In this document: piece by piece, positions 12,351 through 23,054 of the stretch
Position numbering within the stretch: position 1 is the stretch's first letter
Layout: each line of letters opens with the position of its first letter
DNA from: Cercospora beticola
Lineage: Eukaryota > Ascomycota > Dothideomycetes > Mycosphaerellales > Mycosphaerellaceae
NCBI RefSeq assembly: GCF_033473495.1
Contig: NC_088938.1
Location: forward strand, 248,001 to 312,000
Direction: 5' to 3'
DNA: 64,000 nucleotides
Made by a program: the position numbers and the translations under genes
Notes under the pieces: generated by a model
What the model was told of the DNA's origin: nothing
The model's input: only the letters and a program-made list of their open reading frames with translations
The model's database searches: none

Positions 12351-12719
12351 CTAGCAAGTTCCACGGTAACCCGCTCCGACGTTGCTCTTGTCAACAATGT
12401 GGACATCTTCCGAGTGAGACTTGCAGGCAGCGAAGAAAGCATCGCCATCAATGCGGCGAATGTTGATGTTCTCGGTGCAGACACCGTTGTCGTAGGTTCC
12501 TTGCTGGGAGACGTTAGTCTGATGTCACACTATGTAGAGAGCATTCTTTGAAAGTTTTACAGGGAAGTCGCCGCAAGCAGCCTTGGTGAGATCTGGATGA
12601 GTTGCCCATGTGCCACCGGTGCGGTCGTTGCGGAAGCAGCAGTTGTGCTCGGAGTGGTCTTTGCCAGCGAGGGCGAAGCCGGAAAGGGCGGAGAGCGCGA
12701 GGATGATGGTGGTCTTCAT
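12351..12719 (-). CDS. Small secreted cysteine-rich protein, candidate effector
   Basis: Minus-strand exons 12,719-12,561 and 12,503-12,351 encode 103 residues. The intron (12,560-12,504, 57 nt) begins GTAAAA, has an ACTAAC branch site and ends CCCAG in phase 0, so P53 is followed by QGTYDNGVCTENINIRR. A clear signal peptide (MKTTIILALSALSGFALA) is predicted to be cut near residue 18-19, leaving about 85 residues with six cysteines at 27, 28, 49, 62, 80 and 103 (the last residue), an even number compatible with three disulfides. No family was recognised. Size, secretion signal, cysteine content, a TATA box and position about 1.7 kb from a large RIP-affected repeat block fit a candidate effector or secreted antimicrobial; function is not shown by sequence. 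Confidence 0.82.
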
Positions 12720-12827
12720 TTTGATGGTGGTTGGTCTGGGGATTTTTTTGAAGGGGAGCTTGGTTGTCTGTTGTGCTGCTTGAACTGAATTGTTGCTGAT
12801 GGGTTACTTTCGGTGGGAAGGGCAGCC

Positions 12828-12833
12828 TTTATA
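12828..12833 (-). promoter_or_regulatory. TATA box of the secreted-protein gene
   Basis: On the minus strand the sequence reads CTATAAAGG, 109 nt upstream of the ATG at 12,719. A strong consensus TATA box fits a highly or conditionally expressed secreted-protein gene. Confidence 0.6.
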
Positions 12834-14450
12834 GATGGCAAGTTCTTTGAGAACATCTCCAACTGTTCTCCCTGTCCGCGTGGAACGTCCGAGGCCTGGA
12901 TATCCGGACACGGCGGAGATGGCAAAGCTCTGAGACTAAACCGATAGCATGATGTTCGTTGAACTTTCTCCCTACTGTCCGGACCGCTACCGAAGACAGA
13001 TACGAGAGACCCGACCATTTTCTTGCTGTACGGAGACGAGCAAGTGTGTTATTTCGGTGCTCGGTAGGGGTTCGGTGGACGGGCGGAGACGCAGCGTAGC
13101 ACCGTATCGACCAGAGCCGCACCATGTTGCTGATATGTGAGGGGCAATGGGCGTTCCAGTATGGTCTATTGCAGGGAATGAGTGGCCACGAATAAGACAT
13201 TCGAAACACTGAGGGACTATTGCCTAGACCGTTCGGACGATAGTGCAGATGTTCGAATGAGATTAGTGACGTCCCTACCGGAAGAACGTGAAGACCCTTC
13301 CCCTAAGGCTCTTTGACCGTCAGACATGCTTATGCACTAGCAGCGACCAGGCCGCATCTTTTGCTGTGAGCAGCTTGCTCGCTGGCATTTCCTCAATTTT
13401 TCCGGTGGCGAGGGAAGTCACATCTACAGACCATTGCGTAGTTTGCGCCGTTGTACTTCGCAAAAACAGTTCGCAACAGTCCGCTTGTACTATAGTTCCC
13501 CAGACTTCCAGTCTTGTGCATAAGGTGCGGAGGCTCGATGAGTCCGGCGGACGCTTGAATGTCTTGGTTCATCAAGACTTGTGACAAGCTCAGACCACAG
13601 GTGGAGAAAGGTTCTGCTTAGTGAAATCTTGGGTGATTAGCGGCTGGTCCAGTCCGTCAAAGCATGAAGCCACGAGGACAGTTTTGCTGAGAGTGCAGAT
13701 TCCATTGCAAAGACGATTCAGTCACCGAAGTTTGAGGATGTGCTGTACCACTCCATGTCGTCGGCACTCGCTAGTCGAAACCGGCAACATTGTGTGGATA
13801 CTGAGGTGACTTCCACCGCTATGGGCGGAAGCCGCGCAGACTAATTCAGATCACGGATGTCTTGGTGGCGCTGGAAGACTCTTTTGGCTGCCAATTTTAC
13901 ATGACGTCCTCACCGTAGCTCTTCCCGACTGACTCGCCTATCTTCGGCAGCCGGAGCAGTAGTTGGGTGGTCGAGTGCTTGGCCCATGAACTTGGCTCTG
14001 TGCAACTTGAACGTGCTGTATCTGTCCCGTCACAGACGACGAATGGATACGATGGAGCCCACTTGTCGCAGCGCCTGATGTCTTAAGCTCGGGAATCTCT
14101 GCAGGTGGTCCTTGATGCTCCACCCTGTCTTCGAAAAACTTTTCCGCGTGTGCTTATCGACCCTACGCTACTCGCCGTCAGATCCGACGCGGAGCAGCGA
14201 AGAATTCTGGTCGCAGAGTTTAGCCCTGTAGCACTGCCGCACGTTCCACCGCCCTTTCTTCGGTTGGACAATGGTGAGCTTGATTGTTGGCACTCAGGGG
14301 CTTCTGCAAAAAAAGAGACGAGCCACGTCTTCCTTGAATGGTTTCTCGAGCATACGTCGACGGAGATACGTTGCTGCCGCCTGAAGTGAGATAGATTGCG
14401 AGTGATGATGACCAAAAATGCTTGTCCAGCGCATCCAGTGACCCGCACCT
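12834..14450. other. Gene-free segment between the secreted-protein gene and the repeat block
   Basis: No supported gene on either strand. The longest frames (minus 14,448-14,083; plus 14,105-14,389) lie opposite each other, lack ATG or motifs, and look spurious. CA/TG are present at normal levels, so RIP has not spread visibly into this flank. Confidence 0.45.
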
Positions 14451-14451
14451 A

Positions 14452-14600
14452 GCAATGTAAACCTCGGCTTACATATACCTTGTAAACTTAGTGGCCCCTT
14501 ACAGGGCTTGTAAGCCATGTAAGAATCGGCTTCTTAATCAAACTACGTCCTGCTATTTAGTATAAACATAATTAGAAGCCTTAAAACTACGATAGCAGAT
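14452..14600. repeat. Boundary segment with clustered TGTAA/TTACA motifs
   Basis: At the junction with the RIP block, TGTAA and TTACA motifs recur in both orientations within about 75 bp, including a perfect 6-bp inverted repeat CTTACA-GGGCT-TGTAAG near 14,499-14,515. CA and TG persist here and fade out by about 14,597. It may be a subterminal repeat region of a DNA element or just the edge of a repeat; no second end was found. Confidence 0.35.
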
Positions 14601-14751
14601 AGGGCGCTAATTAAGGTAAGTATTCGCGTCCGAATTAGCGTTTAAAGGATAGTAATAATCCTTATAATAGAAGGTTTATAACCTTATCTACGAATATCTT
14701 AATAATCTAGTATCTCTTAGATACCGAATATATCTTAAGAAACTATATTAT
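14601..14751. other. RIP-affected DNA left of Gypsy-1 copy III
   Basis: AT-rich, free of CA/TG, no identifiable element. It ends with ATTAT (14,747-14,751), the left target-site duplication of Gypsy-1 copy III. Confidence 0.5.
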
Positions 14752-14945
14752 TATAAGAGCTAGAGGTATATAGCTCGAGAGGTATAGCTTATTAGGCGTT
14801 AAGGTATAACGGCTAGTACTACTTATACTTAGCGTAGGATAAAAGTATATAGAACGTATATAAACGAAGAGGCAAGAATTATTCTTAATATCTCTAGACG
14901 GAGAGTCTAGAGGCGCTTAATATATTACTATATTCTACTCTTATA
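14752..14945 (+). repeat. 5' LTR, Gypsy-1 copy III
   Basis: 194 bp, starts TATAAGAGC and ends CTCTTATA, a RIP-altered TG...CA terminus pair. Followed by the internal start ATTATAATTCTT. Confidence 0.9.
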
Positions 14946-15039
14946 ATTATAATTCTTCTACCTTATCGAGAGTAGCGATCTATTAAGGCCTATTATACTT
15001 ACGCGAAACGTATCCGCCTAGCGGACTAATCGTAACGAC

Positions 15040-16263
15040 GACGTACCGAACGATAGATAGCTACTAGGCTATATCGAAGAGATATTAGAATCCGGAATAG
15101 TATAAGCTAAAGAGGAATAAGACGAGGATATAGATAATGCCGACGACGCTAGTAACGCGTATATAATACGTAGGCGCCTCTAAGCTAAAAATAATACGTT
15201 ACGCGAATAGCTAGAGATCTATACTCTTAAGGCTAAGAACGAACGCTTACTAAGAGAAGTATAGATAATTAAATTGCTAGTACGGCTAAGCGCGATAGCG
15301 CTAGGCCTCGGATAGCTAATATCTTAGCAAGGCGACGCGTCCGTAAGTTATACGAGTAGCGTACGTTCCGAAAGCGACGAGTATAGCTTATACGAGTCTA
15401 TTAAGCTACGTATACCTAAGCCCTTTAAGAGTAAGACTATAAAGGAGATATACGAATTTATCTATACTCTTAAAGTAAACTTTATAGCTATACTAAAGAG
15501 GTTTCCGACGGATTACTAGAAGGTAATTACGGGTATTATATACCTCGTAGGCGAAGCGTAAGAGATATAGTATAATAAATACCTAGGCGTTCTACCTATA
15601 GGATATACCTAGTCTCGGTTCTATTAATTCCTATACGATATCGTCGAGGATTAAGCGAACTATATACTTCTCGTAACTATAGAGTACGAGAATATACGCT
15701 AGAGTAAGAGCTAGAGCGTACGATAGTTCGTAATAGACCTTAGTAACCTAGAGTCTTAGTTAGGTAACTATACTAAGGTATAGCTAGTACGCTAGTTCCT
15801 TATAAAACTAAAGCTATTGCTATATAAGGATATTATTAAGAACTATACCGTCCCTAATAAGCGTACCGACCTTATCGCTCTAGTAAGGCGCCTCGAGTAA
15901 GCTAAGAAGGCGATACCTCGTAAGCCGTATTATAGTAATACCGAGAATAAGTAGGCTAAGCGTAAGCGTACCGATAGCGACGCTTCTTATAAAGGAGCCT
16001 CTAGTTCGACTAGTAGCTAACGCGATACTTATAGTAGTAAGCCGAAGGGTAAACGTAGAGGCAAAGGTAAGAGTAAGAGTTAGTAACCTACGTACTTCGT
16101 ATATAACGAGGTTAGCTATATAAGTCCTAACTACCCGAACTCTAGGAAAGATAGTAATAAGCCGGCTATTCGTAGAGTAACTATAGTAAAGGAGCGGTTT
16201 AGAGCGAAAAAAGCTAAGGCGCCGGAGATAACGCGCGAGTTACCGGCGCTAAACTAGATAGCG
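15040..16263 (+). pseudogene. Gypsy-1 copy III gag remnant
   Basis: Reads as a Gag polyprotein with stops at Gln/Trp positions only. After an acidic N terminus comes a Leu-zipper-like stretch (YTLKAKNERLLREV), a capsid-like helical domain with IKEIYEFIYTLKVNFIAI, then a Lys/Arg-rich segment. A zinc knuckle lies at 16,093-16,134, where the CX2CX4HX4C positions now read Tyr, as expected for TG-to-TA and CA-to-TA changes. The frame is cut at 16,268 by the insertion of copy II. Confidence 0.75.
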
Positions 16264-16268
16264 ATAAC

Positions 16269-16462
16269 TATAAGAGTAGAATATAGTAATATATTAAGCG
16301 CCCCTAGACTCTCCGTCTAGAGATATTAAGAATAATTCTTACCTCTTCGTTTATATACGTTCTACGTACTTTTATCCTACGCTAAGTATAAGCGGTACTA
16401 GCCGTTATACCTTAACGCCTAATAAGCTACGCCTCTCGAGCTATATACCTCTAGCTCTTATA
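16269..16462 (-). repeat. 3' LTR, Gypsy-1 copy II
   Basis: 194 bp, reverse orientation; adjoining sequence ACTATCTCCTCTCTCTAATAG is the reverse complement of the polypurine tract. Confidence 0.9.
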
Positions 16463-16749
16463 ACTATCTCCTCTCTCTAATAGAGCTACCTTAGCTCGTA
16501 GAGGAGACTATATATCTCCGTTATCTTAGTATAGTATCTAGTACGTTCGTACTACTTCTTACGTACGTAGATATTAAGTCGAGCCTTAGTTCGTAGCTAG
16601 TTGCTATATAGTAACCCTCCGTAGTAACGGGCTTATTAACGGTACGTACTATCGGCGCTCGCGCTATAAAGCGCTAGTATACTATAAATTCGTCGTATAC
16701 CTCTCGCGTATTTTCTCTATTAACTATCTATATTTAGTAAGCTCTTCGT

Positions 16750-17743
16750 ATTCGACTCGTACTATATACTTAACTATCTAGCACTTCTCTCGTACGCGAC
16801 CCGTAAGCAATTATACCTCTAAGAAGAGTTCCCGCCGCTCCCGCCGCTCCGGCTATTAACTATAACTCTCGTACGGTAGAAGATCTACCGAAGATAGAGG
16901 ACGACGACTACTAGCGCTACCTCCTATACCTCGTAGATCGTAAGTCGCGCGGTTCGTATATATATCGTATACTTCGAGTCTACTAACTTCTTATACCTAG
17001 CCGTCGAGCCGCGCTATAATAGCTATATAAAGCTCGGCTAGTAGCTAAACTACGTTCGCTACGCTAGGTCTAACTATAAGTATATCCGTATTACTAATCC
17101 CGACCTTATAAAGTAGGCGCAGCGCGCGCGCTACTACCGCCGCCTACTACTAGCTAGTAGGCGCGCCGTACGTATCTAGTAGCTCCGCCGTCGCCTTAAT
17201 AATATAGGCGAGGCTATCGCCGCTACTCTTAAGCGCCTATAGAGCAACTCGGGTAAGTCCGCTAGTATCTTCTCTACGCCGAAGAAGGCTAGCGAGGCGC
17301 TAGCTACTAGTATACCCTCTGCTAACGAGCTCGTAGCGACGAGTATAGGCCTCGCTATCTAGCGCGGTATATTCGAGCTAGAGTACGAGGTATATCTTAT
17401 ATCCTACTAGTCGCTTACTTATCCTATATAGTACTAATTCGTATAATAGAAGCTCCGCCTACTTAGCGCCTCTAGCTACGCCTTAGACCTCGCCGTCGCC
17501 TCCGCCTACTCCGGCTAGTCTACTTAGGACGAGGGAGAGCTCTCTAAGCTCGAGGAGGATAATAAGAAGAAGAGTAAGAAGGATAAGAAGGAGGATAATA
17601 CTATAGTCGTAGGCGGCGAGTAGCCTACGGGCCTTACGCTCTCCTTCTACTAGGCTCTTATAGTACTCTTACGTCTCGCCGGCCCTAGGCTATATACTTC
17701 TATTACGCGTAGTATACGCTATACCTACGGGTACTATAAATAA
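16750..17743 (+). pseudogene. Antisense frame (aORF) of Gypsy-1 copy II, between pol and 3' LTR
   Basis: On the strand opposite gag-pol, exon 1 (to 16,951) reads ...NSRTVEDLPKIEDDDY-RYLLYLVDRKSR and exon 2 (17,001-17,743) reads AVEPRYNSYIKLG, later NPDLIK-AQRARYYRR, and a Lys-rich stretch EEDNKKKSKKDKKEDN. Stops are only TAG/TAA, consistent with mutated Gln/Trp codons. A 49-nt segment 16,952-17,000 starting GT, containing CTACTAAC and ending CCTAG, restores the frame between the two parts and looks like an intron. The frame is conserved in the other two copies with a 12-nt in-frame length difference. The left limit is approximate because start codons are erased. No homologue is recognised. 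Confidence 0.55.
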
Positions 17744-17829
17744 ATACTTTCTCTCCTCTTATAACGTCTTAGTTTTCTAAATTCTCGTATCTTAGCGATA
17801 CTTAGTATTTAGAATTCTTAGAATTTTCC

Positions 17830-20800
17830 GCTATTCTACTAACTACTAGTATTACTATTTCTTCCGCGGTTTCGCCTTACGTATAGGCTGCTTAGTTTCG
17901 CGTTACGCCTCGAATACGTTAAGTGCCTCGTAATCCCCGATATATTCTACTAGCTCCTAGGTATTATATTCCTCCGGCTACCTACGCTATCGAACTAGGT
18001 ACTTCCTTACGCCTTTCTCTACGCGGCTTTCTAGTACCCTCTCGACTTCCTATTCGCCTTACTCGTCTACGAGTAGTAGGCTAGTATCCTACGTATCGCT
18101 ACCTCGCTAGAGTTCTAAGAGAGATACGTAGAAGATATTATAAATCCGCGAGCCGGTTAGTAGAGCTAGGCGGTACGCCTGCTTTCCGACTACGTTAATA
18201 ACCTTAAATAGTCTAGCGAATTTGTCTACTAGCTTCTTCGATAGTACCTTTAACCGGAGGTTCTTTATAGATAATAGGACTAAGTCGCTAACCTTAAATT
18301 CTATCGGCTAGTACTTCTAATTAAAGTACTTAGCCTAAGATTCGCTTACTTATTACTAGCGCTTAGTTAGCTCTTCGTAGTTCTACTTTAACCTCTCTAT
18401 AGTATCCTTCGCTACTAGTACCTCTCTCCGAAGAAGCGCGTCCCGAGCTTCGCCTACGTCTCTCTTACGCGTTTCTATAGAAAGGTCTAGATTAAACCTA
18501 TATACTACTCGAAATAGCGATATCTTAAGCGTAGTATTCGCGCTATTATTATATGCGAATTCCGCTAACGATAGAATAGACGCCTAGTCGTCCTATTACT
18601 CGCCGTAATAGATACGTAGGTACTACTTAAGCGTCTAGTTTGCGCGCTCGGTTTAACTATTAGTCTATAGGTAGAATATAGTACTTAGCCTACGTTTAAT
18701 ATACGTCTCGTAGTAGAAGTCTAACTAGAACTAGCTAGTAAAGACTAAGCCTCTATCGCTTACGATACTAGCTAGTACGCTACGTAGTCGTATTACCTCG
18801 TTAATTAGGATATCCGTAAGCTCTACGCTAGTATAGCGCTTTATCGTTCGGACGAAAGTTACTATCTTTAAGTAACGATCTACGATTACGAGTATCGTAT
18901 CGAAGATACGGCCGTTCTACTTACTAGGTAGAAGATCTATAATAAAGTCTATAGATAAATCCTTCTAAGGATAGTTAGGTAGCGGGAGTATAGCTATCTC
19001 GCTATAGAGGCGATAGCGCCTCGCTTTTGCCTTCTAATAGCTACTATACTACTCGACGTACTACCTTACGTCGTTACTAACCTCCGGCTACTAGTACTTC
19101 CGCTTAACTAACTCTACTGTCTTGTTCTTACTAAAATAGCCTACTAGGATATCGTCGTAGTATATACGGATTACCTACGTCTATAATACTAGGTCGTTCG
19201 GTAGGTATAGAGCCTCTTCCCGGTATATATAGCCGTTCTTAACGGTATATTTCTCGCTCGCTACGCCTTCGCGTTCGGCCTACTCGTATAGTACTTTCGC
19301 TTTCGGATCGAGCTATACTAATATAGCGGCATACCTAATAATTATATCCGAGACGTTAGCGTACGGCTACTCTTATATAGTAATAGCGCTAGCGACTCGT
19401 AAGAGTAGAGCAAAGCTAAACGGACAAACCGAATAGTTAGCCGCCGCCGTAATATACCTACTATTAGGTAGCGCTACTCCGCCGCTCTTAACTACCGCCG
19501 TAACCGCCTTTAGAGTATCTAACTAAGCCTAGTAAGTAGCTTTTATACGGGTAATAACTAGGCCGCTTATAGGTATAGTACTCTATATCTAGAGTTTCTA
19601 CTATAGTAATAGTAGGAGGTTACTTATCTCCTTCGCCTCTCGTATATAGTCGCTACGTCTAGATAGCATATCGGCTAGGTTAAGCTTACTAGCTCGATAG
19701 CTAATAGTAAAATTAAAGGAAGCGAGGAATATCGCCTACTTTACTTATCTACCTATTAACTACTTAACGCCTATAAATCCCTTAAGGTTAGCGTAATTAA
19801 TAAGTACCTTAACCTTATACGTAGCGCCTTCGAGGTATAGTCGCTATGCCTTAAATACCTTAACTACTACGAGTAGTTCCTTATCGTAAACCTTATAGTT
19901 ATATTTAGCGTTAATTATCTTCTATAAGAAGAAGGCGATTAGATACTATTCCGCTTCGAATAGTTAGCTTAGGATACCGGCTACTATAAAGTCGGAAGCG
20001 TCGGTTTCGACTCGTAGGCGTAGCGTAGAGTTAAAGTATCTTAGTAGCGGTATAGTCTAAAATCGGTTCTTTAGCTTATAGAACGCCTACTTCTTAGCTA
20101 CTTCCTACTTAATTAGCTCTAGCTTCTTTCTATCCTTTATACTCTTTAATAGCGCTATTAAAGGTACTATAACTCTCGAATATCCGAAGATAAATCGATA
20201 GTAGAAGTTCGCGAATCTAAGGAAGAATTAAACCTCTATTAGCGTAGTTAGAGTTAGCTATAAGGCGACTACGGCTACTCTACTTAGGTCTATTACTACG
20301 CTACTAGTAGTTACTACGAATCTAAGGAAGTCGATCTTTTTCTAGAAGAACTTATACTTAGAACGCTATACGTAGAGTCTAAACTTACGGAGCCTCTTAA
20401 GTATAGCGTATACGTCTCGTACGTATTCCTCGCGTATTCTACTATAGATTAGGATATCGTCTAGGTATACTATATAGCTTATATCGACTAGCTCTACTAG
20501 CGTACGGTTAATATATACTTAGAACGTCGCTAGTACGTTCATTAAGCCGAAGGGTATTACCTTATACTAGAAATAGCCGTAGCGCGTATAGAACGTAGTC
20601 TTCTAGTAGTTACTTAGCTTAATCCGAATACAGTAGTACGTATCGGCTAAGTCTAAGGACGTAAACTATACGGCTCCTATAAGCCTATCTAGTATCTTAC
20701 TAATTAGAGGTAGTAGATACCGGTTCTTAATAGTAATCTCGTTTAGCCTACGGTAGTCGATATATAACTATAGCTTACTATTCTTCTTTAGTACGAATAG

Positions 20801-21560
20801 GATAGGCGTACCTACCTCGCTATCGGAACGCTCGATCTAATCGTACTCGAGTTCTATCTTTAGGTACTCCTTAAGCTCGTCTAATTCTCGCTCCGACTAG
20901 TAATATAGTAGACGGAATAGTAGTATAGTTCTAGGCCGTAGGTTAATCGTATACTCTACGCTATTAACTAGCTTACTTCTTATTTCCTCTATCGGATTAA
21001 GAATATCGTTAAAACGATAGAACTCCTTAGAGATAGGCTTAACCTTATCGCCTATCTTACTTAGGCTTACTATAAATACTACTAGTACCTTCTAAAGATC
21101 CTTAAAGAACTTATAGGCTTCTCGGACTTCGAACTTACTAAAACGATCGTTACCGTATAGCTATTTATCTATAGCGCTACTAGCTAGTACGCGCTAAGTA
21201 CGTCGCTATAGACGGCCTAAGATTACGTTAGGAGTTAGTATATTATATATATAGAAGATACTACCCGTAGATCGCTCCTTACTACTAGAGTCTACGATCC
21301 GTATACGTATATAGTACGTACTATAATAGTACTCTAATTTACCCGTAAAGGTAGTAACCGGCAGTAGGGCCGTATTCGGCCTTATTAGTAGGTTATACTA
21401 TAGTATAAAGGCCCTTAATATTATATTAATATCTATAGTATCGTCGAGAAGGAAAGTAGCCGGCTTACTACCTAACTACGTTTCGACTTCTCCTTCTATA
21501 TACGTCGCTAGTACGCTCTAAACCGGTAGAGGGTTATCGCTATCTAGTTTAGCGCCGGTA
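17830..21560 (-). pseudogene. Gypsy-1 copy II pol remnant (RT, RNase H, integrase, chromodomain)
   Basis: Minus-strand pol with the RT catalytic motif YLDD at 20,456-20,467 (codons TAC CTA GAC GAT intact), RNase H with ETDASD, integrase and a C-terminal chromodomain, all interrupted by TAG/TAA. Limits approximate. Confidence 0.8.
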
Positions 21561-22800
21561 ACTCGCGCGTTATCTCCGGCGCCTTAGCTTTTTTCGCTCT
21601 AAACCGCTCCTTTGCTATAGTTACTCTACGAATAGCCGGCTTATTATCGTCTTTCCTAGAGTTCGGGTAGTTAGAACTTATATAGCTAACCTCGTTATAT
21701 ACGAAGTACGTAGGTTACTAACTCTTACTCTTACCTTTACCTCTACGTTTACCCTTCGGCTTACTACTATAAGTATCGCGTTAGCTACTAGTCGAACTAG
21801 AGGCTCCTTTATAAGAAGCGTCGCTATCGGTACGCTTACGCTTAGCCTACTTGTTCTCGGTATTACTACGATACGGCTTACGAGGTATAGCCTTCTTAGC
21901 TTACTCGAGGCGCCTTACTAGAGCGATAAGGTCGGTACGCTTATTAGAGACGATATAGTTCTTAATAATATCCTTACGTAGCGATAGCTTTAGTTTTATA
22001 AGGAACTAGTATACTAGCTACGCCTTAGTATAGTTACCTAACTAAGCCTCTAGGTTACTAAGGTCTATTACGAACTATCGTACGCTCTAGCTCTCGCTCT
22101 AGCGTATATTCTCGTATTCTATAGTTACGAGAAGTATGCGGTTCGCTTAATCCCCGACGATATCGTATAGGAATTAATAGAACCGAGACTAGGTATATCC
22201 TATAGGTAGAACGCCTAGGTACTTATTATACTATACCTCTTACGCTTCGCCTACGAGGTATATAATACCCGTAATTACCTTCTAGTAATCCGTCGGAAAC
22301 CTCTTTAGTATAGCTATAAAGTTTACTTTAAGAGTATAGATAAATTCGTATATCTCCTTTATAGTCTTACTCTTAAAGGGCTTAGGTATACGTAGCTTAA
22401 TAGACTCGTATAAGCTATACTCGTCGCTTTCGGAACGTACGCTACTCGTATAACTTGCGGACGCGTCGCCTTGCTAAGATATTAGCTATCCGAGGCCTAG
22501 CGCTATCGCGCTTAGCCGTACTAGCAATTTAATTATCTATACCTCTCTTAGTAAGCGTTCGTTCTTAGCCTTAAGGGTATAGATTTCTAGCTATTTACGT
22601 AACGTATTATTTTTAGCTTAGAGGCGCCTACGTATTATATACGCGTTACTAGCGTCGTCGGTATTATCTATATCCTCGTCCTATTCCTCTTTAGCTTATA
22701 CTACTCCGGATTCTAATATCTCTTCGATATAGCCTAATAGCTATTCGTCGTTCGGTACGTCGTCGTCGCGATTAGTCCGCTAGGCGGATACGTTTCGCGT
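21560..22800 (-). pseudogene. Gypsy-1 copy II gag remnant
   Basis: Reverse complement counterpart of the gag at 15,040-16,263, with the mutated zinc knuckle near 21,680-21,730 and the Lys/Arg-rich segment following it. Limits approximate. Confidence 0.72.
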
Positions 22801-22855
22801 AAGTATAATAGGCCTTAATAGATCGCTACTCTCGATAAGGTAGAAGAATTATAAT

Positions 22856-23049
22856 TATAAGAGTAGAATATAGCAATATATTAAGCGCCTCTAGACTCCC
22901 TATCTAGAGATATTAAGAATAATTCTTACCTCTTCGTTTATATACGTTCTACGTACTTTTATCCTACGCTAAGTATAAGTAGTACTAGCCGTTATACCTT
23001 AACGCCTAATAAGCTACGCCTCTCGAGCTATATACCTCTAGCTCTTATA
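22856..23049 (-). repeat. 5' LTR, Gypsy-1 copy II
   Basis: 194 bp, reverse orientation, preceded on the + strand by the reverse complement of the conserved internal start. Confidence 0.9.
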
Positions 23050-23054
23050 ATAAC

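Larger units (their letters stand above)
16269..23049 (-). mobile_element. Gypsy-1 copy II, nested inside copy III in reverse orientation
   Basis: 6,781-bp complete element on the minus strand. LTRs at 16,269-16,462 (3') and 22,856-23,049 (5'). The duplication ATAAC at 16,264-16,268 and 23,050-23,054 matches the uninterrupted sequence seen in copy I (near 33,240), which proves the insertion point between gag and pol of copy III. The two LTRs differ at about seven positions, all transitions, so they were near-identical before RIP and the insertion was young when it was mutated. Confidence 0.93.

Noticed and set aside
12153..12551. Plus-strand gene opposite the secreted-protein gene
   Set aside because: No ATG start; it is the complement of a spliced, signal-peptide-bearing gene.
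14083..14448. Two overlapping opposite-strand frames as genes
   Set aside because: No ATG-supported start, no motifs, and they mirror each other.
14946..14950. ATTAT after the 5' LTR as evidence against the target duplication of copy III
   Set aside because: The internal region of all copies starts ATTAT, so the match to the flanks is partly coincidental; the flank pair 14,747-14,751 and 28,335-28,339 still agrees.
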